Source: Pseudanabaena sp. lw0831 (GTDB lineage: Bacteria > Cyanobacteriota > Cyanobacteriia > Pseudanabaenales > Pseudanabaenaceae). Taken from it: DNA of 37,471 nucleotides. A program made the translations under genes and the position numbers. Every line of letters starts with the position of its first letter. Positions within the stretch are counted from its first letter, which is position 1. The stretch is taken from the NCBI RefSeq assembly GCF_016584665.1, contig NZ_BBJB01000074.1, positions 1-37,471 on the forward strand. Reading direction: 5' to 3'. This document shows, piece after piece, positions 9,370 through 17,281 of the stretch. The notes below the pieces were generated by a model. It saw only the letters and a program-made list of their open reading frames with translations. It ran no database searches and was not told the origin of the DNA.

Positions 9370-10548
9370 TTGAATAATCCGCTTTTTTTAATAGGTTTCC
9401 CGATCTTTTTTTTGCTGTTACAAGTCCCCGCCACACTTGTGCTGCTCAAACGTCTTAGCACGGCCCGCGATCGCACAGCCCCGCTAATCCCTCTAGAACC
9501 ATCCGCAGAAGCCTTAGCTAAGCAATCTCCCCAAGTTTCGATTGTTATTCCTACACTCAACGAAATTGAACGCTTACCGACTTGTTTAGAGGGTTTACGC
9601 GATCAAGCAGCCAAAGAAATTATTGTGGTGGATAGCCGATCGCAGGATGGCACGCCCCAATATGTGCAGAAGCTGCAAAAGGATTTCCCGATTCCCTTAA
9701 GGCTAATAACCGATGATCCTTTACCTGATGGTTGGGTGGGTCGCCCTTGGGCTTTGCATACAGGATTTTTAAATAGTGACCCGACTAGCGAATGGGTACT
9801 TGGAATTGATGCCGATACATTACCGCAAAAGGGACTAGTCGCCAGTTTTGTAGATAAAGCAACAGTCGATAATTTTGATATTGTGTCACTGTCACCGAAA
9901 TTTATTCTCAAAACCGCAGGTGAGCAATGGCTTCAACCCGCGCTATTAATTACGCTCATTTTTCGTTTTGGAGCAACAGGCGATCGCACCCAATTTACGG
10001 AAGATCGAGTAATGGCAAATGGTCAATGTTTCCTATCGAAACGCGCCAAACTGGTCGAGTTAAATGGCTATGAACTAGCCAAATCATCATTTTGCGATGA
10101 TGTCACCCTCGCTAGAGCCGCCGCTCAACGTGGTTCAAAGGTGGGCTTTCTCGACGGTGCAGCATTGATGCAGGTGCGGATGTATACCTCGATGGCGGAA
10201 ACATGGCGCGAATGGGGGAGATCGCTTGATCTTAAGGATGCCTCTACCCCAAATCAAACCTTTGCTGATTGTCTATTCCTCACAGCACTTCAGGGGTTGC
10301 CGATACCGATGCTAATTGCACTATCAATTTGGCAACCAGCATCATCGATATTGATGAATATTCTGTTTTGGCTCAATGCCTTTCTGGTGTTTATCCGATG
10401 CTTACTTGTGTTTGGCATTCGTACTAGCTATACCGAGGTTGGCTTTTGGTTTTGGCTATCCCCCCTCGCCGATCCTATCGCAGTAATACGTATCTGGATC
10501 TCGGCACTTACAAAACCTAAAAGTTGGCGCGGTCGGACTTACTCATAA
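9370..10548 (+). CDS. cruG: CruG-like carotenoid 2'-O-glycosyltransferase (GT2)
   Basis: A family 2 glycosyltransferase of 392 aa. It has an N-terminal membrane segment (about 4-25), the fold start VSIVIPTLNE (57-66), VVDSRSQDG, DxD motif D147-A-D149, the acceptor region SSFCDDVTLARAAA, and two hydrophobic stretches near the C-terminus. Segments such as DDPLPDGWVGRPWALHTGF, RVMANGQCFL and WREWGRSLDLKD fit the cyanobacterial CruG family, which glycosylates the 2'-hydroxyl of myxol in the myxoxanthophyll pathway. CruF, often its neighbour elsewhere, is not in the window. The start is TTG 9370, as no ATG or GTG lies in frame before the membrane segment; GAAG just ahead is a poor ribosome site. 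General GT2 assignment is certain; the acceptor is inferred from remembered family sequence. Confidence 0.75.
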   Translation: MNNPLFLIGFPIFFLLLQVPATLVLLKRLSTARDRTAPLIPLEPSAEALAKQSPQVSIVIPTLNEIERLPTCLEGLRDQAAKEIIVVDSRSQDGTPQYVQKLQKDFPIPLRLITDDPLPDGWVGRPWALHTGFLNSDPTSEWVLGIDADTLPQKGLVASFVDKATVDNFDIVSLSPKFILKTAGEQWLQPALLITLIFRFGATGDRTQFTEDRVMANGQCFLSKRAKLVELNGYELAKSSFCDDVTLARAAAQRGSKVGFLDGAALMQVRMYTSMAETWREWGRSLDLKDASTPNQTFADCLFLTALQGLPIPMLIALSIWQPASSILMNILFWLNAFLVFIRCLLVFGIRTSYTEVGFWFWLSPLADPIAVIRIWISALTKPKSWRGRTYS

Positions 10549-10575
10549 GACAAGGGGGCTTAAGCCCCTTGTCTT
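10547..10575. terminator. Bidirectional terminator-like palindrome (GACAAGGGGCTTAAG family)
   Basis: A near-perfect palindrome centred on GGGGCTTAAGCCCC starts inside the cruG-like stop codon and lies between convergent genes. G10554 is unpaired. A relative with the same CTTAAG centre is at 19463-19512. Confidence 0.7.
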
Positions 10576-10579
10576 GTAA

Positions 10580-11410
10580 TTAGAAAAATACAACACGACT
10601 ATCAAACCCTTGACGACGAATAGTTTGGCTCAAAGTCTCCGCACTACCACGGTCAGGATAGCCTTGCACTTCGATATAAGTGCCACGGTAAGAAGATCTG
10701 AGTTGAGCATTGGGTGCGATCGCTTGCACTCGTTGCAACTCAGATACTAAGCCTGTAGGAATAATCACGAAATAGCGTAGCTGTGTGCTTGCAGGTACGC
10801 TTTGAGATGGGATCGCGGGAATGCCCTGAGCTTGAACCGACTGATTTTGTGGGGGAAGTGGCTGAGGCGATCGCACAATTTCGATCGCATTACTATTAGG
10901 AAACTCTGAACCAGGCACATTCGGTAATGGCTCATTTGTCCGCGATGTCTGAATTGGAATTGATTCCACAGGAATCGGCGCAGATGAGGATGGTAGATTA
11001 TTGTTTGGGATTGGAGGAATAGAACTTAAAGGTGCAGAGGGCAAAGTGGAAAATTTACTCTGTACAGTTTTGATCTGTGGATTTAGCCCTGCTTGACTAA
11101 ACTGAGCGGCGCGACGTTGAGCGAGATTTAAGTTATTGAAGCGACCTAACTGGACAACCTGTTCGCCTGTATCTAATCGGCTAGCAAATGCATCTGGAGC
11201 TAGTACCTTGGCTTGTTTGATATTTGCCACATTAGGCAAATATACGAGGTACTGTGTACTACTGGCATTGGTGGGAACTGCTGGAAGGGAGTCATTCGGA
11301 AAAGACTGGGCGTTAGCGGGGCAACTAAAGTTGACAATGGTGCTAATACCCAAAAGAGATACTAGCCCAAGCGCCGCGTTGCGAAGAGTGTTTTGTGTGA
11401 GGAGTCTCAT
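10580..11410 (-). CDS. Secreted protein with two SPOR-like repeats
   Basis: From ATG 11410 the protein begins with a typical signal peptide (basic start, hydrophobic ALGLVSLLGISTIV, cleavage after PANA), so it should be periplasmic. Two related modules with SPOR-like alpha/beta character follow. The first runs from YLVYLPNVANIKQAKVLAP to GLNPQIKTV, the second from YFVIIPTGLVSELQRVQAIAP to QGFDSRVVFF. Each contains a line of the type VQLGRFNNLNLAQRRAAQF or VQGYPDRGSAETLSQTI, as in peptidoglycan-binding SPOR domains. The two are joined by a long Pro/Ser-rich linker. An in-frame ATG at 11461 would bury the signal peptide and is less likely. Denuded-glycan binding is an inference from fold resemblance. 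Confidence 0.75.
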   Translation of the reverse strand: MRLLTQNTLRNAALGLVSLLGISTIVNFSCPANAQSFPNDSLPAVPTNASSTQYLVYLPNVANIKQAKVLAPDAFASRLDTGEQVVQLGRFNNLNLAQRRAAQFSQAGLNPQIKTVQSKFSTLPSAPLSSIPPIPNNNLPSSSAPIPVESIPIQTSRTNEPLPNVPGSEFPNSNAIEIVRSPQPLPPQNQSVQAQGIPAIPSQSVPASTQLRYFVIIPTGLVSELQRVQAIAPNAQLRSSYRGTYIEVQGYPDRGSAETLSQTIRRQGFDSRVVFF

Positions 11411-11500
11411 ATGCTTGAGCCGAAGTGTGGCAAAAAATGAAATTGGGCGAGATTGTACCATACTCTACAAGACTCACATAAGCTCTTTTAGTTGCAAGTT

Positions 11501-11551
11501 GGCTATAGATATGAGAGGCGACGCTTTGCGTCGCCTCTCATATCTATAGCC
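11501..11551. repeat. Perfect hairpin, 24-bp arms, TTT loop
   Basis: Arms 11501-11524 and 11528-11551 are perfect around TTT (GACGCTTTGCGTC, read GCAAAGC on the minus strand). First of three hairpins packed between proA and the SPOR-like gene. Confidence 0.9.
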
Positions 11552-11573
11552 ATGTAAGTTTTGCTTAGGACAT

Positions 11574-11628
11574 AAAACCCAAAAGATGAGTGGCGGCGCG
11601 AAGCGCCGCCACTCATCTTTTGGGTTTT
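11574..11628. repeat. Perfect hairpin, 26-bp arms, GAA loop
   Basis: Arms 11574-11599 and 11603-11628 are perfect around GAA (GGCGCGAAGCGCC). An outer AGGACA/TGTCCT pair (11567-11572 and 11632-11637) extends it after a small internal loop. Confidence 0.9.
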
Positions 11629-11662
11629 GATTTGTCCTAGCTATCCCTTGCGTTGTTATATA

Positions 11663-11693
11663 AAAAAAGGTGGTGCAAAGCACCGCCTTTTTT
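11663..11693. terminator. proA terminator-like hairpin with A/T-rich ends
   Basis: Arms 11663-11676 and 11680-11693 flank AAA (GTGCAAAGCAC) with one T·G mismatch. Read on the minus strand, it follows the proA stop by 4 bp and ends in a T-run, as an intrinsic terminator would. Confidence 0.7.
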
Positions 11694-11697
11694 ATGG

Positions 11698-13023
11698 TTA
11701 TAAGTCACGATGGGTAAACGCTTTAGCATTTGTCCCTGCGTAATTAGCCACAATGTGACCATTGCCCACAAGTCGATATTTATAAGTAACGAGTCCCTCC
11801 AAACCAACGGGACCACGAGGTGGCATCTTGTTGGTGCTGATGCCCACTTCTGCCCCAAAGCCGTAGCGGAAACCATCAGCAAATCTGGTGGAACAATTGT
11901 GATATACACCTGCCGCATCGATATCACTCGTAAATATATTGGCGATCGCTTGATCTTCAGTGACGATCGCTTCAGTATGTTTAGAGCCGTAGGTAGTGAT
12001 ATGGGTCATTGCTTCTTCTAACGAATCAACAATTTTGATGGACAAGATCAAATCACAATATTCCATTGACCAGTCTGATTCAGTGGCGGGATTGATTGCA
12101 ATAATTTTTCGAGTATGATCGCAGCCTCTGAGTTCTACACCCCGCTCTTGCAAGGCAGCTAAAGCTAAAGGCAAGAATTTTGGGGCGATCGCATTATGCA
12201 CCAACATTGTTTCGATCGCATTACAAGCCGCAGGATATTGGGTTTTGCTATCAACTGCGATCGCCACTGCTTTATCTAAATCCGCCGACTCATCTACATA
12301 CAAATGGCAGACTCCATCGGCATGTCCGAGAACAGGAATATGGGTATTGTTTTGGATATAGCGGACAAACTGATTGGAACCTCTAGGAATAATCAGATCG
12401 ATGAGTTTATCCATCTTTAAGATTGCCAAGGTTTCGGCGCGGGTGGTCAATAGCTGCACTACATGGGGCGATACACCGCCATGTTTTGTAAATAGCTCTT
12501 CTAAAGCTTTGTACATGACAAAAGCGATCGCTTCACAGGAATGTACAGCTTCACTCCCACCCTTGAGAATTACGCCATTTCCTGACTTAATACCTAATGC
12601 AGCAATTTGGGTAACAGCATCAGGACGCGCTTCAAAAATCACACCAATTACGCCCAAAGGACAAGACAAACGCTCTAATACTAAACCTGCGTCTAGTTCA
12701 CGGTGAATTTGACGATCGCCGATCGGATCATCAAGGCGGATTACATCGCGAACACCTGCGACCATGCTTTTCAGTTTATTTGCATCCAACTTGAGACGGG
12801 CAATCAAGGCGCTGGGCAATTTGCTCGCATTAGCAGCAGCGACATCCTTTTGATTGGTTACCAAAATCATTTCAGATTGTTGTTCCAAGGCGACTGCGAT
12901 CGCTTCTAATGCATTATTCTTTGCATCACTAGGCAATTTCGCCAAGGCGATCGCAGCGGTGCGAGTACGTTGGATCGACTCTAACAAATCTTGTGGCAAA
13001 TCTATAGATACATTCCCAGACAC
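11698..13023 (-). CDS. proA: Gamma-glutamyl phosphate reductase ProA
   Basis: ProA reduces gamma-glutamyl phosphate with NADPH to glutamate-5-semialdehyde, the second step of proline synthesis, in the cytosol. The 441-residue length is slightly above the usual 415-420. It is of the aldehyde-dehydrogenase superfamily: the cofactor-binding region [14 protein letters not shown] is at about 122-135, KGGSEA at about 154-159, and the catalytic cysteine C267 lies in [15 protein letters not shown]. The C-terminal [17 protein letters not shown] is typical. ATG 13023 is followed at once by the family N-terminal helix. No proB is adjacent, so the gene appears monocistronic, closed by the hairpin at 11663-11693. 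Confidence 0.97.
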   Translation of the reverse strand: MSGNVSIDLPQDLLESIQRTRTAAIALAKLPSDAKNNALEAIAVALEQQSEMILVTNQKDVAAANASKLPSALIARLKLDANKLKSMVAGVRDVIRLDDPIGDRQIHRELDAGLVLERLSCPLGVIGVIFEARPDAVTQIAALGIKSGNGVILKGGSEAVHSCEAIAFVMYKALEELFTKHGGVSPHVVQLLTTRAETLAILKMDKLIDLIIPRGSNQFVRYIQNNTHIPVLGHADGVCHLYVDESADLDKAVAIAVDSKTQYPAACNAIETMLVHNAIAPKFLPLALAALQERGVELRGCDHTRKIIAINPATESDWSMEYCDLILSIKIVDSLEEAMTHITTYGSKHTEAIVTEDQAIANIFTSDIDAAGVYHNCSTRFADGFRYGFGAEVGISTNKMPPRGPVGLEGLVTYKYRLVGNGHIVANYAGTNAKAFTHRDL

Positions 13024-13130
13024 GTTAATCTCTATTACTTTTCATAGATTGAAATTTTAGAGTAGAGATTTAGTTAACCAAAACTAGCAAATCTCTACTA
13101 TTCTTCTATCTTAATACGAAAAGATCAAAG

Positions 13131-13155
13131 GTAGAGTGGGCAACGCCCACCCTAC
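13131..13155. repeat. GTAG(A/G)GTGGGC palindromic repeat, copy 1
   Basis: A 25-bp palindrome with GGGCAACGCCC at its centre and one mismatch in the arms. It supplies the TAG stop of the adjoining response regulator. The same repeat type recurs at 26616-26640. Confidence 0.75.
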
Positions 13156-13520
13156 GATATTCTTAACAACTCATTTACTGTATTCACTAATTCCTCTGGG
13201 TGGAAAGGTTTGCCAATGTAAGCATTTGCCCCTTGTCGATATCCCCAATGGCGATCAGCCTTGGTGGATTTAGTCGAACACATAATGATATTGATATTCC
13301 ATGTTTCAGGATTGTCCCTCAGTTTGCGACAAAGCTCATAGCCATTCATCTCAGGCATCACAATATCTAAAATTGCGAGATCAGGATGTAGCACCTCAGC
13401 TTGGGCGATCGCTTCCACCCCATTTTTAGCAGTCACAACTTCAAATTGATTGCTTTGGAGTAAATGAGCTATCATTTCCCTTTGAGTCTTACTATCTTCA
13501 ACAACAAGAATTTTGGACAT
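13152..13520 (-). CDS. Single-domain (CheY/PilH-like) response regulator
   Basis: A 122-residue receiver with no output domain. Acidic residues E8-D9, phospho-acceptor D52 (LDIVMPEMNG), T83 and K104 (GKPF) are all present, so it should be phosphorylatable. The GYRQGANAYIGKPF region resembles the PilH/CheY regulators of cyanobacterial Pix/Pil chemotaxis-like pathways. No CheA-type kinase is adjacent. Two Hpt-bearing hybrid kinases lie 5-11 kb away and could donate phosphate; that pairing is a guess. The gene diverges from the NarL-type regulator with about 225 bp between them. Confidence 0.93.
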   Translation of the reverse strand: MSKILVVEDSKTQREMIAHLLQSNQFEVVTAKNGVEAIAQAEVLHPDLAILDIVMPEMNGYELCRKLRDNPETWNINIIMCSTKSTKADRHWGYRQGANAYIGKPFHPEELVNTVNELLRIS

Positions 13521-13608
13521 GGCAGGAATTCTCTAAGTTCTACATTTCCATCCTAGATCTGAGGCAGAAATTACACATGAAGACTAAGTCCCGAATCTAC
13601 TAGTACTT

Positions 13609-13632
13609 TAGTCCCATACTAAATTGGGACTA
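13609..13632. promoter_or_regulatory. Inverted repeat between divergent regulators, possible operator
   Basis: TAGTCCCA (13609-13616) and TGGGACTA (13625-13632) form an 8-bp inverted repeat with an 8-base spacer, between the divergent response regulator genes. Dyads of this kind can bind a dimeric NarL-type protein, but it could also be a minor hairpin. No experimental or positional proof. Confidence 0.35.
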
Positions 13633-13744
13633 TCGCTACTTGCTCGTTACTATATAAACAGCTAATCTGAATTCACACCAATTCTCGAAAGTGTGACTGT
13701 TGAGAATTAGTCTGAGGCGATCGCATAAAGCGTAGGTAACTTCC

Positions 13745-14386
13745 ATGAAAATTCGCATTTTACTTGTTGACGATCATTCCTTTATTCGTCGCGCCCTGAA
13801 GATTTCTCTTGGCGATGAATCTGCTTTGGAAATTGTTGGAGAGGCAGAAAATGGACAATTCGCGATCGCGCAAGTAGAAAGCCTTCAGCCAGATGTTGTT
13901 CTCATGGATATCCAAATGCCACTTATGGATGGAGTGGAAGCCACCAAACAAATTTGCGATCGCTTTCCAGAAACGAAAGTCCTAATTCTCACCGTCGATG
14001 ATACGGAAGAATATGTTTCACAGGCTCTGAAATATGGAGCCTCAGGATACATCTTAAAAAATACATCTCCCGAAGAATTATCATTTGCAATTCAAGCTGT
14101 CTATCGGGGTTATATGCACTTGGACTTAAACTTAGGCAGAAAGGTGATTGCGCGAATTCCAGAGATTTCTGAAGTATCTACAACTGATTGGGACAAACTC
14201 ACTCCTAGAGAGCAGCAAATAGTAAAATTAATTGCAACAGGCGCAAATAATGAGGAAATTGCCAATCAGCTTTATATTTCCACAAGAACTGTTAAAAACC
14301 ACATTACCAATATTTTGAGCCAGCTAAATTTACGAAACAGAACTCAGATTGCGATCTTAGTTACTTCGATTCTTAACTATTCGTAA
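13745..14386 (+). CDS. NarL/FixJ-type response regulator
   Basis: A 213-residue two-domain transcription factor. The receiver (about 1-120) carries D9-D10, phospho-acceptor D55 (LMDIQMP), T83 and K105 (YILKNTS). The LuxR-type helix-turn-helix (about 148-210) contains LTPREQQIVKLIATG and the recognition helix ISTRTVKNHITNIL. By family, phosphorylation promotes dimerisation and DNA binding. No cognate histidine kinase is directly adjacent, so it is an orphan. ATG 13745 begins directly at the receiver, with an AGGT-like ribosome site about 10 bases upstream. A MITE has landed 13 bp after its stop, so its transcript probably runs into that element. Confidence 0.95.
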   Translation: MKIRILLVDDHSFIRRALKISLGDESALEIVGEAENGQFAIAQVESLQPDVVLMDIQMPLMDGVEATKQICDRFPETKVLILTVDDTEEYVSQALKYGASGYILKNTSPEELSFAIQAVYRGYMHLDLNLGRKVIARIPEISEVSTTDWDKLTPREQQIVKLIATGANNEEIANQLYISTRTVKNHITNILSQLNLRNRTQIAILVTSILNYS

Positions 14387-14399
14387 GTACCTTGACCTG

Positions 14400-14585
14400 A
14401 TTGACTGACCTTACTTTTCACGGCATCTCTGAAACGTTCTGTGTACAGGGGTTTCAGAAACAAACACATTTGCAATAAGTTTTACTTAATGACAATGTGC
14501 AACGGTAGAATAAGGCTTGTGGCGATAGGAATATTGACGGTTACGCTGGAATAAAAAGATGCCGTGAAAAGTAAGATTGACTGAC
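14400..14585. mobile_element. MITE, 166 bp, 19-bp terminal inverted repeats, 10-bp target duplication
   Basis: The element proper is 14410-14575. Its ends, CTTACTTTTCACGGCATCT (14410-14428) and its exact reverse complement (14557-14575), are 19-bp perfect inverted repeats. Immediately outside on both sides stands ATTGACTGAC (14400-14409 and 14576-14585), a 10-bp direct repeat as left by transposition. The interior has no ORF but two small hairpins: CTGAAAC/GTTTCAG at 14429-14457, and CACATT/AATGTG enclosing TAAGT-TTT-ACTTA around 14465-14499. It must be moved by a transposase encoded elsewhere. Target duplications of about 10 bp are known in, for example, the IS4 group, but the parent family is unproven. 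Confidence 0.93.
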
Positions 14586-14593
14586 AGATCTCT

Positions 14594-14659
14594 GTAGGAG
14601 CAGGTTTAGTAGATCCGTGATTGTCTTACAGCAAAGCTTTTAGCAAAACCTGCCCCTAC
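14594..14659. repeat. Imperfect inverted repeat GTAGG(G/A)GCAGGTTT
   Basis: 14594-14607 and 14646-14659 are reverse complements with one mismatch, about 38 bp apart. Repeats with AAACCTGCCCCTAC ends are frequent in cyanobacterial intergenic DNA. Function unknown. Confidence 0.65.
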
Positions 14660-14694
14660 GGCAAAATGCGGATTCCAACAGTTTTGTCAGTTAA

Positions 14695-16503
14695 TCAGGT
14701 ACTTTGGCATAATTGAAAGTTGCGATCGCAACTTTCAATTACTTTATTCCAGATCGCAAAATGGAGTTCTTTATTTCGCTTGCGATCGCTTCTAATTTCT
14801 AAAACCTGAGTTCCCGCAGCACTCAGAGAACTCATCACGCGATCACGAAAATCTTGCCAATCTTGAATGAGAAAATGTTCGCAATCATAGGCGGAGATAA
14901 TTGGCGCAAAGTCTAGACCATGCGCTGTGCCAAAGAATTCTTCAAAGGTGTTTTCATATTTGGAAATTGGTAATAAATCAAAAATACCGCCACCATCGTT
15001 ATTTAAAAGAATCACCGTGAGGGAAATATTATATTTTTTTGCCGCTAACAATCCATTTAGATCGTGATAAAACGCTAGGTCTCCACAGATGAGAATCATG
15101 GGGCGATCACATCCCCATGCAGCACCCAGCGCACTAGACAAAGTTCCATCGATACCATTAGTACCACGATTTGCTAAAACTGTGATTGGGCGATCGCTAT
15201 GAAAGAATGTATCCAAATCACGGATGGGCGTACTGCTTGCCACATAAATATAAGTATCCGCAGGAAGAATTTCCGCGAGTTCTGCATAAACTTTACCATC
15301 GAATAATTCATCGATTGTGCTGAGAGATTCTGCGATCGCATGTTCAGCGATACTTTCTGCTAGTTCAAAATCTAAGCGCCATTGTTTATCTTGCCAAATC
15401 GGTTGAGCATAGTTCTCTAAATAATTGGCTAACTGTAAGCAAAAGCTTGCAGGATGGACATTTAAGGCTTGGGTAATCCCATGAGTAGGATCGCTATTGG
15501 TGCTACCAACCACGATTTGCTGACAGCTAATATTTTTCTGTAACCAGAGTAGATAACTTTTGGAGGTAGGCATGGCTCCAAAACGGATCACAATTTCTGG
15601 AGCATGGGCTTTACAGAAGTTTGGCGATCGCAAAAAACTATCATAATGACCAATTTCGTTTCCACGATGTGCTCCTGTGGCTTCAATCAGTAATGGATAG
15701 CCTGTTGCCCTTGCCAAGCAGCGTACAGCATCTAAAAACTCTGGTGGAGAGTCATATACTCCTACAACTAGCACACCTTTAGGATGACTAATAATTTGGT
15801 TAGCAATAGCAGCGATCGCATCCGTATCCAGCGATCGCATTCCTGAAATTACTTGGCTATAAGCATCACCTGAAGGATTACCAAACAATGCTTCTGGACT
15901 ACTGAGAGCTAAGTCTTCTGGTACATCATTAGCAACAGGGACAGGTGGCATCGGATCAGCGAAGGGGAAGTTGAGATGGACAGCACCTGCGGGTGTGTCA
16001 CCTTTCCCAGTAGCCATGCTGACAGAACGACCAATTAGCGATCGCAAATAGCGCAATCGAAAACCGAGAATCTCTGGTGTTCCCACTTCAAAAAAGTAGC
16101 GAACATGTTTTCCATAAATATTAATCTGATCAATAGTTTGCCCAGAACCACAATCGCGCATTTCTGGGGGGCGATCGGCGGTCAAGACTACAAGTGGAAT
16201 TTGACTGTAATAGGCTTCAATAATTGCAGGATAGTAATTGGCAGCGGCAGTTCCTGATGTACAGAGCAGGGCAACGGGAGCTTTTTGGATTTTCGCTAAA
16301 CCGAGTGCAAAAAAGCTACTTGAGCGTTCATCAATATGTACCAAAATCTGAAAATCAGGGCTGCGATCGCGCAATTCAGCAAATGCAATCACTAGTGGCG
16401 TAGACCGAGAGCCAGGGGAAACGCAAACTGTCCACACACCCGATCGATAAAGCTCTTCAGCAACAATGCTTGCCCAAAGTGTATTTCGATTGGCGATATT
16501 CAT
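14695..16503 (-). CDS. menD: MenD, SEPHCHC synthase
   Basis: MenD joins 2-oxoglutarate to isochorismate with thiamine diphosphate, giving SEPHCHC. In cyanobacteria this leads to phylloquinone, the photosystem I cofactor. The 602 residues match the family length. Visible signatures are SPGSRSTP (29-36), DERSSSFFALG, GTAAANYYPA (84-93), TADRPPE (108-114), and the cofactor/metal region GDLAFYHDLNGLL with NNDGGGIFDLLP. The start ATG overlaps the maf stop in an ATGA, so the two are co-transcribed and probably translationally coupled. The last codons run through a 30-bp perfect palindrome centred on HIP1, giving the tail VIESCDRNFQ. Confidence 0.96.
   Translation of the reverse strand: MNIANRNTLWASIVAEELYRSGVWTVCVSPGSRSTPLVIAFAELRDRSPDFQILVHIDERSSSFFALGLAKIQKAPVALLCTSGTAAANYYPAIIEAYYSQIPLVVLTADRPPEMRDCGSGQTIDQINIYGKHVRYFFEVGTPEILGFRLRYLRSLIGRSVSMATGKGDTPAGAVHLNFPFADPMPPVPVANDVPEDLALSSPEALFGNPSGDAYSQVISGMRSLDTDAIAAIANQIISHPKGVLVVGVYDSPPEFLDAVRCLARATGYPLLIEATGAHRGNEIGHYDSFLRSPNFCKAHAPEIVIRFGAMPTSKSYLLWLQKNISCQQIVVGSTNSDPTHGITQALNVHPASFCLQLANYLENYAQPIWQDKQWRLDFELAESIAEHAIAESLSTIDELFDGKVYAELAEILPADTYIYVASSTPIRDLDTFFHSDRPITVLANRGTNGIDGTLSSALGAAWGCDRPMILICGDLAFYHDLNGLLAAKKYNISLTVILLNNDGGGIFDLLPISKYENTFEEFFGTAHGLDFAPIISAYDCEHFLIQDWQDFRDRVMSSLSAAGTQVLEIRSDRKRNKELHFAIWNKVIESCDRNFQLCQST
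14711..14740. repeat. 30-bp perfect palindrome centred on HIP1, inside the menD 3' end
   Basis: AATTGAAAGTT-GCGATCGC-AACTTTCAATT type palindrome with no loop, lying entirely within coding sequence 13 bp before the menD stop. It may double as part of the menD terminator. Confidence 0.85.
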
Positions 16504-17114
16504 CTGATTGCAGTTCCATTAGCACTAAAGTGGAGTCTGTAGCCAAGCTCGGTTAGCATTTGGCGCAGGATCGGCAAGCTTAATCCCAAAACATTGGTAT
16601 GACAGCCTTCGATTCTTTCAATTAATAATCCGCCCAGCTTCTCCATCGTAAAACATCCTGCACAGCATAAAGGCTCACCCGATTCTACATAGCTAGCAAC
16701 TTCCGCATCAGTTGCATCAGAAAAATAGACCTTAGTTACACCATGGCGCATTATAGAGCGTTGACTCTTCGCATCAATCAAATAATGTCCCGTATAGAGT
16801 TCGCAATAATTACCACGCATCTTTTGCCATGTCGCGATCGCAATTTCTTTGGATTCAGGTTTACCGTATATCATGCCATTGAGATACATGATCGAGTCAC
16901 AGCCCATAATTAAAGCATTTTGCCCTGTAAATTCTGTTGCGATCGCTTTGGCTTTGCATTGTGCCAAGGTCAGCACCAAGGTCGTAGGATCGCTAACCTG
17001 AATCGCGTTTTCATCAAAATAACTAACTTTGACAATTGGTTTAATTCCAGCATTTTCTAAAATGCTCTTGCGGGTGGGAGATGCGGAAGCAAGGACAAAA
17101 ATGGGATTAGACAT
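16500..17114 (-). CDS. Maf-family nucleotide pyrophosphatase
   Basis: A 204-residue Maf/Ham1-fold protein. Maf proteins hydrolyse non-canonical or modified nucleoside triphosphates (dTTP/UTP or m7GTP groups) to monophosphates. The N-terminal signature SASPTRKSIL (residues 10-19), the catalytic aspartate in MGCDSI and the YTGHYL segment are visible. ATG 17114 begins at the first beta strand; a TTG four codons upstream is disregarded. Its stop overlaps the menD start by 4 bp, so it heads a maf-menD operon. The substrate subclass cannot be read with confidence. Confidence 0.93.
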   Translation of the reverse strand: MSNPIFVLASASPTRKSILENAGIKPIVKVSYFDENAIQVSDPTTLVLTLAQCKAKAIATEFTGQNALIMGCDSIMYLNGMIYGKPESKEIAIATWQKMRGNYCELYTGHYLIDAKSQRSIMRHGVTKVYFSDATDAEVASYVESGEPLCCAGCFTMEKLGGLLIERIEGCHTNVLGLSLPILRQMLTELGYRLHFSANGTAIR

Positions 17115-17281
17115 AGGACTTAACAAAATAAATAAGAGAGAAGCTCGGCATCTAGACCAACGTTCCTCTTATTTACCCTACCGTATTTTCAACTTTAGAG
17201 CATGTTGGATGTCTACCTACGGTTGCTATCCGATTTTCTGAATTGATACTAAAATATACTTAGATTAAAGTTTCTTAATAT

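Larger units (their letters stand above)
14387..14694. other. 308-bp convergent intergenic region made of a MITE and a second repeat
   Basis: It is filled mostly by the MITE with its target duplications (14400-14585) and by an imperfect GTAGG(G/A)GCAGGTTT inverted pair (14594-14659). No coding potential is seen. Confidence 0.8.

Noticed and set aside
11637-11927. Minus-strand frame of 96 codons overlapping the 3' end of proA
   Set aside because: It lies in another frame of a certain gene and runs through a hairpin; no family features.
12374-12706. Plus-strand frame antisense to proA
   Set aside because: Low-complexity composition typical of a shadow frame; proA on the other strand is complete with its catalytic cysteine.
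14410-14575. Remnant of a full insertion sequence rather than a MITE
   Set aside because: Only 166 bp with no transposase-like residues in any frame, and perfect ends; a deletion derivative is the same thing functionally, so MITE is kept as the call.
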